From: Polynucleobacter sp. es-EL-1
GTDB lineage: Bacteria; Pseudomonadota; Gammaproteobacteria; Burkholderiales; Burkholderiaceae
NCBI RefSeq assembly: GCF_018687975.1
Contig: NZ_CP061310.1
Coordinates: 1,426,001-1,490,000 of the forward strand
Length of the DNA: 64,000 nt
Reading direction: 5' to 3'
Shown: positions 46,236-54,792 of the stretch, piece by piece
Layout of the letters: each line of letters begins with the position of its first letter
How positions within the stretch are numbered: the first letter of the stretch is position 1
Notes under the pieces: model-generated
Databases searched by the model: none
What the model was told of the DNA's origin: nothing
What the model saw: only the letters and a program-made list of their open reading frames with translations
Made by a program: the position numbers and the translations under genes

Positions 46236-47939
46236 CTAAAGACTGACAGGCTTACCATCAATCCAGGTTTCTTTAACCTTGATATTGCGAATCTCTGCCG
46301 GCGGTGTCTTGCGGGGATTCTTCTCCAACACAACTAAGTCAGCCTGTTTTCCGACCTCTAAACTACCCACGATATTATCGGCAAAAATTTGATAGGCAGC
46401 ATCAATCGTTACTGCGCGAAGTGCATCATCAATCGTGACTGCCTGCGTTGGGCCAAGAACCTTTTGTGGTGGCAATTGCCAGAGGCGCGTTACCTCTTCG
46501 CTCACATAATTTAAAGGGCCGACATTAGATACCGGGGAATCACTGTGTAATGTAAATTTGCCACCTGCACGTTTAAAGTCGCCAGCAGGATCAATTCGTT
46601 TAGCCCGTTCAGGTCCGAGGATATGGTCATTAAAGGCTGATCCCCAATAGTTCACATGGCCAATAGTAAAGCTGGGAACAACGCCTAACTGCACGGCCTT
46701 TTGAACTTGTGATTCATTATTTACCGTGAAATGCTCAATACGTAAACGGCGCTCTTGAGGCTTAGGATTTCCAGCTAACAGCTTTGCATAACTATTTAAA
46801 GCTTGATCAATTGCCTTATCGCCGTTGGAGTGTGAAGAAATTTGCCAACCTTGATCAAAGTATGACTTCATAGAGGCATATATATCTGAATCTTTATAGT
46901 TGAGGGATCCACTCCACTTAGAATCCTTCGGATAACTATAGGGCTGATTGAGCGCAGCGGTTAAGCCCTGAGTAGAGCCATCCGTAATATATTTCACACC
47001 AATGAAGCGCAACTTATCATCGCCGTCATTCGGTTTAATAGTTTTATATCCAGCTGGCAAAACCTCGCTAAACAAATAACCACGTACTCGAATTGGTGAT
47101 GCATTCTTAGCAAAGATGCTTCTGTAAATGGCGATTTCTTTATCAACGCCAAAATTACCACCAACACTCATATCAGAGGCCGTGGTCACTCCAGTAGATG
47201 CCATTTTTCTCATAGTGCCCTGGATTGCACCAAATAATTGCTCCTCCGTTGGGTTTGGCATCTTGGCCATAAAGGGCAAATAAGTTGGCGGCTCAACTAA
47301 CTTCCCAGTGAGATTGCCTTTGGCGTCCTTGACGTAGATACCACCCCCAGCAGGATTAGGCGTCTTGTTAGTAACCCCAGCAAGCTCTAAAGCCTTATGG
47401 TTAACATAGCCAATATGACCTGATTGATTGACGATAAAAATCGGCACAGTCGTAGATACCTTATCTAAATCATCCGCCGTGAGTTCGGACATAAAAGGGG
47501 TGGTGCGAGATGGATCAACACCAAATCCAAATAACCAACCGCCAGTAGGCACATTCTTTAATCCTGCCTTCATTTTTTGAATTAAGGTTTCCTTGGTGTC
47601 ATAAGGCAATGTGAAGTTACTTAAATTTAAACCCAAGCCTTCAAAAACTGAGGTGACCACAATATGAACATGTGGCTCGACAAAGCCCGGCATTAAGGTT
47701 TGACCTTTCAAATCAACTACCTTAGTACTATTTGATTGCCACTCCTTCACTACAGAATCTTTTGACCCAACGGCAACAATCTTGCCGTTTTGCACAGCCA
47801 AAGCTTGAACCTCTTCGTTTTTGGCATTGACTGTCACGATTGGACCGCCGTAAAAAATGGTGTCCGCATTTCCTTTGGCAAATACCAAAGCGCAATGGGT
47901 CATTAATAGTGCTGATAGTAATTTTGGGGCAAGTTTCAT
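46236..47939 (-). CDS. secreted amidohydrolase (YtcJ-like), copy 2
   Basis: A 567-residue paralogue of the preceding enzyme: signal peptide (MKLAPKLLSALLMTHCALVFAKG), PGFVEPHVHIVV metal site, SSHSNGDKAID, HSDSPVSNVGPL, and the C-terminal GSLEVGKQADLVVLEKNP. I start at the ATG at 47939; a TTG five codons earlier lacks a ribosome site. The pair differs mainly in the insert loops, so they may take different N-acylated substrates in the periplasm. The 338-base gap upstream contains one short open fragment and presumably the promoter. Confidence 0.86.
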   Translation of the reverse strand: MKLAPKLLSALLMTHCALVFAKGNADTIFYGGPIVTVNAKNEEVQALAVQNGKIVAVGSKDSVVKEWQSNSTKVVDLKGQTLMPGFVEPHVHIVVTSVFEGLGLNLSNFTLPYDTKETLIQKMKAGLKNVPTGGWLFGFGVDPSRTTPFMSELTADDLDKVSTTVPIFIVNQSGHIGYVNHKALELAGVTNKTPNPAGGGIYVKDAKGNLTGKLVEPPTYLPFMAKMPNPTEEQLFGAIQGTMRKMASTGVTTASDMSVGGNFGVDKEIAIYRSIFAKNASPIRVRGYLFSEVLPAGYKTIKPNDGDDKLRFIGVKYITDGSTQGLTAALNQPYSYPKDSKWSGSLNYKDSDIYASMKSYFDQGWQISSHSNGDKAIDQALNSYAKLLAGNPKPQERRLRIEHFTVNNESQVQKAVQLGVVPSFTIGHVNYWGSAFNDHILGPERAKRIDPAGDFKRAGGKFTLHSDSPVSNVGPLNYVSEEVTRLWQLPPQKVLGPTQAVTIDDALRAVTIDAAYQIFADNIVGSLEVGKQADLVVLEKNPRKTPPAEIRNIKVKETWIDGKPVSL

Positions 47940-48155
47940 GATGGGCTTTTTCAAAGGTAATGGAGTAATTACATGAGAATAACAAAGGTTAATTGATCGG
48001 AAACGAAATTAACTTACTAGGCCGCTAAACCGGTCATTCTTGTTGGGCCTTATGCCAACGATTAGCTCCACTAGATTGCCTCAATACTGATGTTTAGTGC
48101 CCTGCCCTGCTTTATACACAAATTGATCTATTGGAATGACTTTTAAACCATTTGA

Positions 48156-48263
48156 GTTAAGTCTAAGAGTGATCAGTTAGCGCAAGCATTAGCCAGCGGT
48201 TTGCGGCATCTCTATAGCGAATATGAATTGCAATACGGAGCCCATATTCATGAAAAGTACTGA
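48156..48263 (+). pseudogene. possible C-terminal gene fragment in a 338-base gap
   Basis: Between the amidohydrolase and tautomerase genes the plus strand is open for 35 codons after a stop. It encodes SDQLAQALASGLRHLYSEYE followed by LQYGAHIHEKY and a stop. The composition looks like protein, but there is no start codon and no family that I recognise. The rest of the gap (47940-48155) holds nothing I can name apart from presumed promoters. Confidence 0.25.
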
Positions 48264-48277
48264 CCAAGTAATATTGC

Positions 48278-48460
48278 TTAATCACTCCAAAGTTTGCCAG
48301 CAGTGGCCCAGTCTGATTTTTTCACTTCTTGATAAATCACATCTACCGATTCAGCTGAGCAACCAAATATCTTTACAGCAGCCTCTGTAATAGCAATGGC
48401 ATATTCTCGCTTAACCTCAGTACTGCGCCCTTCAAACAACTGAATTTGAATTAATGGCAT
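48278..48460 (-). CDS. 4-oxalocrotonate tautomerase family enzyme
   Basis: A 60-residue tautomerase subunit. MPLIQIQLFEGRSTEVKREY gives the N-terminal Pro that becomes the catalytic base after removal of Met, and the second Arg of the active site may be Arg12 or Arg18. An AGGAGGG ribosome site immediately precedes the ATG. It follows the class II aldolase gene by 15 bases. Such proteins tautomerise enol acids or dehalogenate; with the aldolase it may process a small keto acid. Confidence 0.87.
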   Translation of the reverse strand: MPLIQIQLFEGRSTEVKREYAIAITEAAVKIFGCSAESVDVIYQEVKKSDWATAGKLWSD

Positions 48461-48475
48461 AAGCCCTCCTTTGAA

Positions 48476-49246
48476 TTAGTAAAATGAATTGATTAAGTAA
48501 CGTTGAAATGCTGGCCACTCTATTTGACCTTCAGCATCACCATCCGCGCATAATTGTTCGTAGGTTTGAGTGCAAATAGAATTATTAGGAAAATGTACTT
48601 GGTCGAGATCCGAAATCTTTAACTGAATATTGCAGGCTTTATCTAGGGTATGCATGAGATAAAAGGCTTGTGCAATTGTGAAGCCACAGACCAGACTGCC
48701 ATGATTTCGTAGTAAGGCTGCTTTCTTATTACCTAAATTAGCAATGAGTTCACTTTGCTCAATGGCTGATAGAGCTAAACCTTGATATGGATGATAGGCA
48801 AGATCATGATAAAACCGCATGGCATGTTGCGACAAAGGCAGAAGACCTTTTGCTTGTGCAGATACAGCAATACCAGCCTCATTATGTAGATGAAATACAC
48901 ACATAGCATCACTACGAGCAGTGTGGATAGCGCCATGAATCGCAAACCCAGAAATATTGACCGGTCCAGCACCATTCAAAATATTACCCAAGACATCTAC
49001 TTTGACAAGATTGAAAGGTGTTACCTCCTCAAACCTCAATCCAAACTGGTTGATTAAGTAAGTTTGAGGTTCACCAGGAACAACCGCAGAAATATGGGTG
49101 TAAATGCCATCGTCCCACTGCATTTTTGCCGAAAGTCTATAACAGGTTGCCAAGTCAATGCGTGCCTGCTTTTCTTGGGCAGATATTTCTCCCAAGCAAT
49201 CCCAGGATCGATTGTGGATTGAAAAATAATGTTCAATATCACTCAT
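48476..49246 (-). CDS. class II aldolase/adducin family protein
   Basis: A 256-residue protein with ARIDLATCYRLSAKMQWDDGIYTHISAVVPG, the zinc ligands in VFHLHNEAGIAVSAQ (HxH) and LLRNHGSLVCGFTIAQAF, characteristic of class II aldolase/adducin. The missing fuculose-type catalytic Glu cannot be excluded or confirmed by eye. Its product is probably used together with the tautomerase encoded directly after it. Substrate unknown. Confidence 0.83.
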   Translation of the reverse strand: MSDIEHYFSIHNRSWDCLGEISAQEKQARIDLATCYRLSAKMQWDDGIYTHISAVVPGEPQTYLINQFGLRFEEVTPFNLVKVDVLGNILNGAGPVNISGFAIHGAIHTARSDAMCVFHLHNEAGIAVSAQAKGLLPLSQHAMRFYHDLAYHPYQGLALSAIEQSELIANLGNKKAALLRNHGSLVCGFTIAQAFYLMHTLDKACNIQLKISDLDQVHFPNNSICTQTYEQLCADGDAEGQIEWPAFQRYLINSFY

Positions 49247-49454
49247 GTGGTCTAGCTACGAATCTCTTTAATTTGTGTTTTTCAGACTATAAATTGATTT
49301 TGCACTATTTCTAAATCTGGACTGTAGAAAGAAATTAAAATGATTCTGATAAGAATATAGTCTTTAAGCAAACAAGTGCTGAAATATCCATGGCATTATC
49401 AAAGCACTGAAGTAAGCCTATTAATGTAATCAATACAGCCCAAGCTCCCATCAA

Positions 49455-50249
49455 TTGATCAAACCAAATCGGCTTAGCTCCTATCTCTTTATCGGCTTAT
49501 CAATTGCCTTCCACCTCAGCCTCATTCTGATGTGGGCTGTATATGAAGGCTTTATTGATGTAAACCCCAATGATAAAAGTCCAGACATTATTGAGGTTCG
49601 CCTAGAGGAACCTATACCTAAGAATAATAGCGATCTAAAACCCAGCCCTAATGACGATAAACAACCCGCGTCTCTAGCAGCGCCATCAGCCCCAACAGCA
49701 AAAGAGTGGGCCTTTGCCTCAAAGTACACACTGAAAAATAGCAAAGGTTATCGCCATTCTTTTGGCCAACAAGTCCGTAGCATGATGGGGACCGCTGTGG
49801 AAGGCCCCGATCAAGGGCATGTGAGATTCAGAATCGAAATCGCTCCTAATGGCAGCATTACTAAAGTAGAGACACTTTGGAAAACCTCAGATAAGGCAGA
49901 GCAACTGGCGAGAAAAGCAATTAGCGCGATGACAACTCTCCCGCCCACGCCAACAGGCAAACCACTCATATTTGAGAGAACGATTTCATTTACGCCTTTT
50001 GCCTCCAATGATGTCCCAATCTACCGAAATGATTGCCTGCCCGACCCACCATTATCTGGCAATCCTTTTGTTTGGGATGGTAAATCGCCGCGAGAGACCA
50101 AACATATTCAGTTTTCTGAAAAACCCAGTCCTGAGGCGCTGGCTGAATGCCTTAAACAATTACCCCAAGACTCTGTTGAAGGAGTGGCCGCCCACAATCA
50201 ACGTCAATTCGACCAATGGCGATCAAGTAAATTCGATCAAAAACAGTAG
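49455..50249 (+). CDS. TonB-like energy transducer protein
   Basis: A 264-residue protein with one N-terminal membrane helix (LFIGLSIAFHLSLILMWAVY), a Pro/Lys-rich linker (about 45-80) and a TonB-type C-terminal domain: VRFRIEIAPNGSITKVETLWK followed by AEQLARKAISAMTTLPPTP. About 75 residues follow that domain, which is unusual for TonB. The TTG start at 49455 has no good Shine-Dalgarno; no ATG precedes the helix. No exbB/exbD genes are adjacent. It may transduce energy to an outer-membrane receptor elsewhere. Confidence 0.68.
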   Translation: MIKPNRLSSYLFIGLSIAFHLSLILMWAVYEGFIDVNPNDKSPDIIEVRLEEPIPKNNSDLKPSPNDDKQPASLAAPSAPTAKEWAFASKYTLKNSKGYRHSFGQQVRSMMGTAVEGPDQGHVRFRIEIAPNGSITKVETLWKTSDKAEQLARKAISAMTTLPPTPTGKPLIFERTISFTPFASNDVPIYRNDCLPDPPLSGNPFVWDGKSPRETKHIQFSEKPSPEALAECLKQLPQDSVEGVAAHNQRQFDQWRSSKFDQKQ

Positions 50250-50297
50250 AGAGCTCTAACAGATTGCCACTAACAGTGCTGAGGCTTAAAATTGGCC

Positions 50298-50417
50298 ATG
50301 CCCAGATCTTTAGCTGACGACTATCTTTTGTATTCTCCCGATCCACCTGCGTCAACTTTGGCACAGTGGCTTGAAGCGACTAATAACATCTCTCGCCTAA
50401 TTTTTACTGAATATTAA
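50298..50417 (+). CDS. 39-codon open reading frame just upstream of selD
   Basis: From ATG at 50298 to the stop at 50415-50417, four bases before the selD ATG. The product begins MPRSLADDYLLYSPDPP and ends NISRLIFTEY, with no known family or ribosome site. The tight spacing to selD could mean translational coupling or a leader peptide, or the frame may be chance. Confidence 0.3.
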   Translation: MPRSLADDYLLYSPDPPASTLAQWLEATNNISRLIFTEY

Positions 50418-50421
50418 ACTT

Positions 50422-51468
50422 ATGACCACTCTCTATAACGGACGCCTTACCTCTTTATCTCATGGTGGGGGATGTGGTTGCAAGATTGCACCGGGCGTCT
50501 TGAGCGACATCCTCAAGTCTTCACCGATTCGTAATCTACCTGCTGCGCTACTTGCGGGTTCCGATAACAATGAAGATGCTGCTGTCTATCAAATTAATGA
50601 ACATCAAGCCATCGTTGCGACAACCGATTTCTTTATGCCCATCGTCGATGATCCCTTCGAGTTTGGTCGCATAGCTGCAACCAATGCCATTTCAGATATT
50701 TATGCCATGGGTGCGCAACCCCTTTTTGCACTCGCACTTTTAGGCATGCCTATTCAAGTTTTACCCTTAGACGTCATTCAACAAATCACTGCTGGTGGTG
50801 AATCCGTTTGTCATGACGCTGACATCATGATTGCTGGTGGCCATTCCATAGATACGGTAGAGCCAATATACGGCTTAGTAGCAATTGGTATAGTGGATCC
50901 CAAAAAACTGAAGCGCAATAGTGGCGCCCAAGCAGGTGATAGCATCATCCTCAGCAAACCATTAGGCGTGGGCATTCTTTCAGCAGCGCTGAAAAAAGAG
51001 CTGCTCTCAGAAGCAGGCTATAAAGAGATGATTGCACTCACTACCAAACTCAATAAGCCTGGTGTTGCACTCTCCCAGCTTGATGGCGTTCATGCCTTAA
51101 CGGATGTAACCGGCTTTGGCTTGGCAGGGCATTTGCTAGAGATGGCTAGAGGCTCACATTTAAAGGCGGAAGTAAATTGGAGTGCTATCCCAGTGATTGA
51201 GGAAGCCATTAAGCATGTGCAAGCAGATATCTTTACTGGTGCCTCTACCCGGAATTGGGCTGGCTATGGCGATGAAGTTCAGCTTGCTAGCAATCTAGGG
51301 CTCTGGCAACAAAACCTGCTGACCGACCCACAGACTAGCGGTGGCTTATTAATTTCTTGTGCCCCAGAACAAGAGGCGCAAGTACTCTCCATCCTGAATA
51401 CTAGCGGCTTCACTAGCGCAAAGAAAATAGGTCAATTTGTGGTGGGTCACGGTCTATCTGTTGCCTAA
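50422..51468 (+). CDS. selD: selenide, water dikinase (selenophosphate synthetase)
   Basis: A 348-residue enzyme making selenophosphate from selenide and ATP, needed for selenocysteine or 2-selenouridine tRNA. The glycine-rich N terminus SHGGGCGCKIAPG holds the active-site Cys (no UGA codon there, so this is the cysteine form) with its Lys. ATP-binding segments ATTDFFMPIVDDPFEFGRIAATNAISDIYAMG and LTDVTGFGLAGHL are conserved. Neither selA/selB nor the selenouridine synthase gene is beside it, so the downstream use is not visible here. A bidirectional terminator follows. Confidence 0.95.
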   Translation: MTTLYNGRLTSLSHGGGCGCKIAPGVLSDILKSSPIRNLPAALLAGSDNNEDAAVYQINEHQAIVATTDFFMPIVDDPFEFGRIAATNAISDIYAMGAQPLFALALLGMPIQVLPLDVIQQITAGGESVCHDADIMIAGGHSIDTVEPIYGLVAIGIVDPKKLKRNSGAQAGDSIILSKPLGVGILSAALKKELLSEAGYKEMIALTTKLNKPGVALSQLDGVHALTDVTGFGLAGHLLEMARGSHLKAEVNWSAIPVIEEAIKHVQADIFTGASTRNWAGYGDEVQLASNLGLWQQNLLTDPQTSGGLLISCAPEQEAQVLSILNTSGFTSAKKIGQFVVGHGLSVA

Positions 51469-51496
51469 TCAGGTAATAGGATTTATTTTTCCCATG

Positions 51497-51524
51497 AAAA
51501 AACCAACCTTCGGGTTGGTTTTTT
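51497..51524. terminator. bidirectional intrinsic terminator between selD and the nitrilase gene
   Basis: A twelve-base perfect stem AAAAAACCAACC and GGTTGGTTTTTT closes a TTCG loop (51509-51512). Both strands get a T run, and the two flanking genes converge on it. Confidence 0.93.
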
Positions 51525-51539
51525 AACTAAGTAAGACTG

Positions 51540-53420
51540 CTACCTTTTACCAGCTGCCTTTGGGCACATTTCTGGATTGGTGGAGTCTTTTTGCCACTCT
51601 TTAAAACAAGCACCTTGAGGGTCTAGAGTTAAAGGCGTGGCTTGATCCCAACGTCTAGCAACCACTAGCTTTTGTTGATTGATCCATAAGTTATTTTTCA
51701 GATTTGTTTCAAATAGCACTTGGTGCGCCATCTCTTTATTCGGCGCGATATTGGGAGGGTAAAAACCCTCTTCTGGTACCAGGGAATATAGGGCGCTTGC
51801 AGCAAATTCGCCAGACTCCTTTGGGAGATAGTTAGCTACAAGCGTATAGGCTTGAGAGTACTTTGCAATATCAAACCACATATACATGCCTCGATTGCTA
51901 GCTGCTGGCACCAATCCTTTAGGAATATTCACTTCACCGCCATATGCTTTCCCATCGTACATTGCTGGGATAAGGATAAGATTCGCTCTATTTAAAGCGT
52001 AAACTTCCGTTAGCTCAGGAATACGCACCTCATCATTGAGCATGATGGCAACTCTACCTAAGTCATTGGTACTAAATACAGGCAGATCATTACCGGCAGT
52101 AGCCCACTTCTGCTCATCAGCATTTAAGTGCGATTTACGATACACGCCAACTTGCTTGCCATTGAAGTCAAGTAGGATCGCAGTCTCATAGTATTTTCCA
52201 TCCTTTAACTCTGGCATTGAAAATAAAAGATAAGTCTTATATTTTTTAGCAATATCAGCAGCCAAGGATACACTCTTACCATCAAGACTCTCGGCATATT
52301 GAGCAATATTCTCTTTATTGAGGACTACTTTCCCCACAAATGAATTAAATGGCAGTACTACGAGATTAAAACCATTGGGATTAGCCTTAATCAAGCCATC
52401 TACTTTCTTAGCATTGGCATTTACATCACCATTGACTGGATCATATTGAACTAAAAGGGCTGCAATTTGATTCTGAGAGTTATTAGTCGCTGGATCATCC
52501 GGCGCTTTATATAAGTTATAGATGCCATATAGCTCGGGTCTGCGATGCTTTAACCAGAATTCTTTTTGATCGCTCTTTTTGGCTGTATCAATTGTGGCGT
52601 AAATAATTTGAGGATCACGAGGCTTAGTCCAAGTGGATGCCTTTGAGCTAGCGAGCTGTTTACCACTACTGCCCATGATAGAGGAGCCACCAACGAACTG
52701 ATCAACAAATTGAATCTGCGGGATGCGAACCAAGCCAGCCTGATTTGCGGCAATAGTATTGACACCAATCCAAGGAGATAAGGTAGCTATGTTTCCAATG
52801 GTAGAGTGATTTCCAATACTGGCCTTTTCAAATTTAGGCATTGCATCGGAACCAATTGGCATTGCCAATATATCCATTCCACGCAAACTAGGAAGCAATA
52901 ATGATTGCAGGCGGCTATCATCAAAACAAATCAGCATGCCTATTCTGCCGATCTCAGTATCAAAAACGGGAAAGCCAAGATTTCCGGGGGTAGCCGTTTC
53001 AAAATCCCCAGGGGGCAATTGATTTTTACGGTATTTACCTATGTAGCCCTGAGGCCCGATTAGAGCGGCCGCATTATGAGTTAATCCGGTTACTGGATCA
53101 TTTTCATACAAGCCAATCACAACATAGTTGTTGTATTTCTTCGTGATCTTTTCCATCGCTGCAGTCGCTTTACCTGGAATCGTATCCGAGTCCTTTTTAC
53201 TGGCGATAATCCAACCCGTTACAGCAACCTCTGGCAGAACAATTAACTTAGCCCCATTCTGAGAGGCAGTCGTTACTTTCGTGACTATCCCATCGATATT
53301 GGCCTGTACATTCTGTTCGACAGGATTAAATTCAACGGCAGCGACTTTGATTTCGGCAGCTTGAATAGTAGCTGGGGATAAGACCAAGAAAGTAAGGAGT
53401 AATGCAGCGATTTTTTTCAT
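51540..53420 (-). CDS. secreted tandem nitrilase-domain protein (second domain degenerate)
   Basis: A 626-residue protein with a signal peptide (1-21) and two carbon-nitrogen hydrolase domains. The first (about 23-300) has the full catalytic triad: Glu64 in VLPEVAVTG, Lys132 in KYRKNQLPP, Cys165 in LICFDDSR. The second (about 315-560) aligns segment by segment, but has Phe358 in place of Glu (VLPFNS) and Asn462 in place of Cys (IMLNDE), keeping Lys429 (YRKSHL). So only the first half should be active. It would hydrolyse an amide or nitrile in the periplasm. The tail ends with Cys residues (GACFKEW..CPKAAGKR) that could form a disulfide. Confidence 0.85.
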   Translation of the reverse strand: MKKIAALLLTFLVLSPATIQAAEIKVAAVEFNPVEQNVQANIDGIVTKVTTASQNGAKLIVLPEVAVTGWIIASKKDSDTIPGKATAAMEKITKKYNNYVVIGLYENDPVTGLTHNAAALIGPQGYIGKYRKNQLPPGDFETATPGNLGFPVFDTEIGRIGMLICFDDSRLQSLLLPSLRGMDILAMPIGSDAMPKFEKASIGNHSTIGNIATLSPWIGVNTIAANQAGLVRIPQIQFVDQFVGGSSIMGSSGKQLASSKASTWTKPRDPQIIYATIDTAKKSDQKEFWLKHRRPELYGIYNLYKAPDDPATNNSQNQIAALLVQYDPVNGDVNANAKKVDGLIKANPNGFNLVVLPFNSFVGKVVLNKENIAQYAESLDGKSVSLAADIAKKYKTYLLFSMPELKDGKYYETAILLDFNGKQVGVYRKSHLNADEQKWATAGNDLPVFSTNDLGRVAIMLNDEVRIPELTEVYALNRANLILIPAMYDGKAYGGEVNIPKGLVPAASNRGMYMWFDIAKYSQAYTLVANYLPKESGEFAASALYSLVPEEGFYPPNIAPNKEMAHQVLFETNLKNNLWINQQKLVVARRWDQATPLTLDPQGACFKEWQKDSTNPEMCPKAAGKR

Positions 53421-53498
53421 CAGCGAGATTGATTGGTTTTAGTCCAAAAACTATATCAGATACTATTGCAATGAATTCAATTGAGATGTACTGAGTAA

Positions 53499-53526
53499 AA
53501 AATACCAACCCGAAGGCTGGTATTTT
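53499..53526 (-). terminator. hairpin following the tRNA-Met fragment (left repeat)
   Basis: AAAATACCAACC (53499-53510) and GGCTGGTATTTT (53515-53526) form a twelve-pair stem with one A-C mismatch and a CGAA loop. It lies one base beyond the 3' side of the left repeat, i.e. in the place of a tRNA terminator, and also upstream of the nitrilase start. Confidence 0.75.
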
Positions 53527-53631
53527 CATTTCTGGTGGGCCCACCAGGACTTGAACCTGGGACCAAAGGATTATGAGAGCAGAAGCCCAAGGTAACGCCA
53601 TATAAAAAGAGGCTTTGCGGGCGGTCAGTGT
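53527..53631 (-). repeat. direct repeat 1 with tRNA-Met 3' half (att-like site)
   Basis: The first 63 bases are identical to 58971-59033, and the 105-base unit aligns without gaps to 58971-59075. On the minus strand 53577-53533 reads CTCATAA then the T-arm GGTCCCAGGTTCAAGTCC and GGGCCCACCA: the anticodon loop (CAT) to CCA end of elongator tRNA-Met. The 5' half of the tRNA is missing. Anticodon-loop-to-3'-end is the stretch that tyrosine integrases commonly use as crossover site. No full tRNA and no integrase are nearby. Confidence 0.8.
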
Positions 53632-53663
53632 GCAAGCAAATGTATTTTGAAATTTATTTAAAT

Positions 53664-54788
53664 TTACTTTGCAGCATCTTTTGCCAATCGAAATCCTAAA
53701 TGCGACATTGGACTAAATGGATCCGCTCCACGTCGTGCGCTAGGGCGATAGGATTGGCAATAGTCCTCGTTACATAAAAAGGAGCCGCCACGAATTACCC
53801 TTTTGGGCGCATTGCTTGGCACACCGTAATCATCTGGGTCATATGAATTACTGGGTCCAAGAGGATCATTTATTACATTTCTACCAAATTCCTTGGCTTG
53901 CATTGCAAAATAATCGGCACGATACCAATCAGCAACCCACTGCCAAGCATTACCGGTCATATCAAATAAGCCATAACCATTTTGAGGAAAGGTTCCGACG
54001 GAACTGGTACCTAATGCGCCACCAGCTTTAGGGCTAATGGCTGGATTAACTACCGGGAAAGGTTGTTTCCTTACATCCCAAATATTAGCGGGCAGCTTGC
54101 CATCCTGCTCCAATTGATCACCCCATACATAAGTTGCTTGATCTATACCGCCTCGTGCAGCGAACTCCCACTCCGCTTCTGTAGGCAATCGCTTGCCTGC
54201 CCATTTGGCATACGCCAAAGCATCTTCGTAGCTCACTTGAACTACTGGATGATTTCCCTTGCCATCAATATTGCTTTGCGGTCCAGCAGGGTGTCTCCAG
54301 TTTGCCCCGGGTACATAAGCCCACCATTGGGAATAATCATTGAGATTAACTTTCGCTTTCGTACCAACAAAAACCATGGCTCCAGGCACAAATACTGAAG
54401 CAGGCGGCTTAGGAGTTCCGGGTGGGAGTTGTACGCGAATGGTTTCCCAATCAGGAATTCTCTCTGCCGTAGTTTTGTAATTAGTCTCATTTATAAATTG
54501 TGTGAATTGATCATTGGTGACATGGCCCATATCCATCCAAAATCCAGATACCCTTACTTTATGCGTAGGTCTCTCATTAGTTTGTGCCTTTTTGTGATCG
54601 CTTCCCATAAGAAATTCTCCGCCAGGAATCCACGCCATTCCTTTGGGTCCGCTGACACCATCACCAAGACGAATTTCTGGGGCTACTTTCTTAGATTTTG
54701 GAAAGAAGTTGCTCAATGCTAAAAAAGCACTACAAACTAAGGCGACAATCACTAAGATCAATAAAATACGACTTTGTATGATCTTCAT
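53664..54788 (-). CDS. formylglycine-generating enzyme (sulfatase maturation)
   Basis: A 374-residue SUMF1/FGE protein with an N-terminal membrane anchor (about 8-30). FGE domain from MAWIPGGEFLMGSD to the end, with KRLPTEAEWEFAARGG and YGLFDMTGNAWQWV. The catalytic copper-binding pair is Cys339 and Cys344 in GSFLCNEDYCQSYRPSAR, as in genuine FGE, whereas many homologues lack them. It oxidises the CxPSR Cys of sulfatases to formylglycine. Its location after two CTPSR sulfatases is a perfect fit. The anchor places it at the inner membrane facing the periplasm, beside the unfolded, newly exported substrates. Confidence 0.93.
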   Translation of the reverse strand: MKIIQSRILLILVIVALVCSAFLALSNFFPKSKKVAPEIRLGDGVSGPKGMAWIPGGEFLMGSDHKKAQTNERPTHKVRVSGFWMDMGHVTNDQFTQFINETNYKTTAERIPDWETIRVQLPPGTPKPPASVFVPGAMVFVGTKAKVNLNDYSQWWAYVPGANWRHPAGPQSNIDGKGNHPVVQVSYEDALAYAKWAGKRLPTEAEWEFAARGGIDQATYVWGDQLEQDGKLPANIWDVRKQPFPVVNPAISPKAGGALGTSSVGTFPQNGYGLFDMTGNAWQWVADWYRADYFAMQAKEFGRNVINDPLGPSNSYDPDDYGVPSNAPKRVIRGGSFLCNEDYCQSYRPSARRGADPFSPMSHLGFRLAKDAAK

Positions 54789-54792
54789 ACTG

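Noticed and set aside
48121..48140. FNR-like TTGATCTATTGGAA in the gap upstream of the tautomerase gene
   Set aside because: The right half-site does not match (TTGGAA for ATCAA), and the orientation relative to a start codon is not suitable.
53533..53577. A complete tRNA-Met gene
   Set aside because: The acceptor 5' strand, D-arm and 5' side of the anticodon stem are not present; only the 3' half is there, likewise at 58977-59021.
53332..53601. Minus-strand open frame containing LIILWSQVQVLVGPPEM across the left tRNA-Met repeat
   Set aside because: It is the translation of the tRNA 3' fragment, a common false protein; the same string appears at the right repeat (58926-59111).
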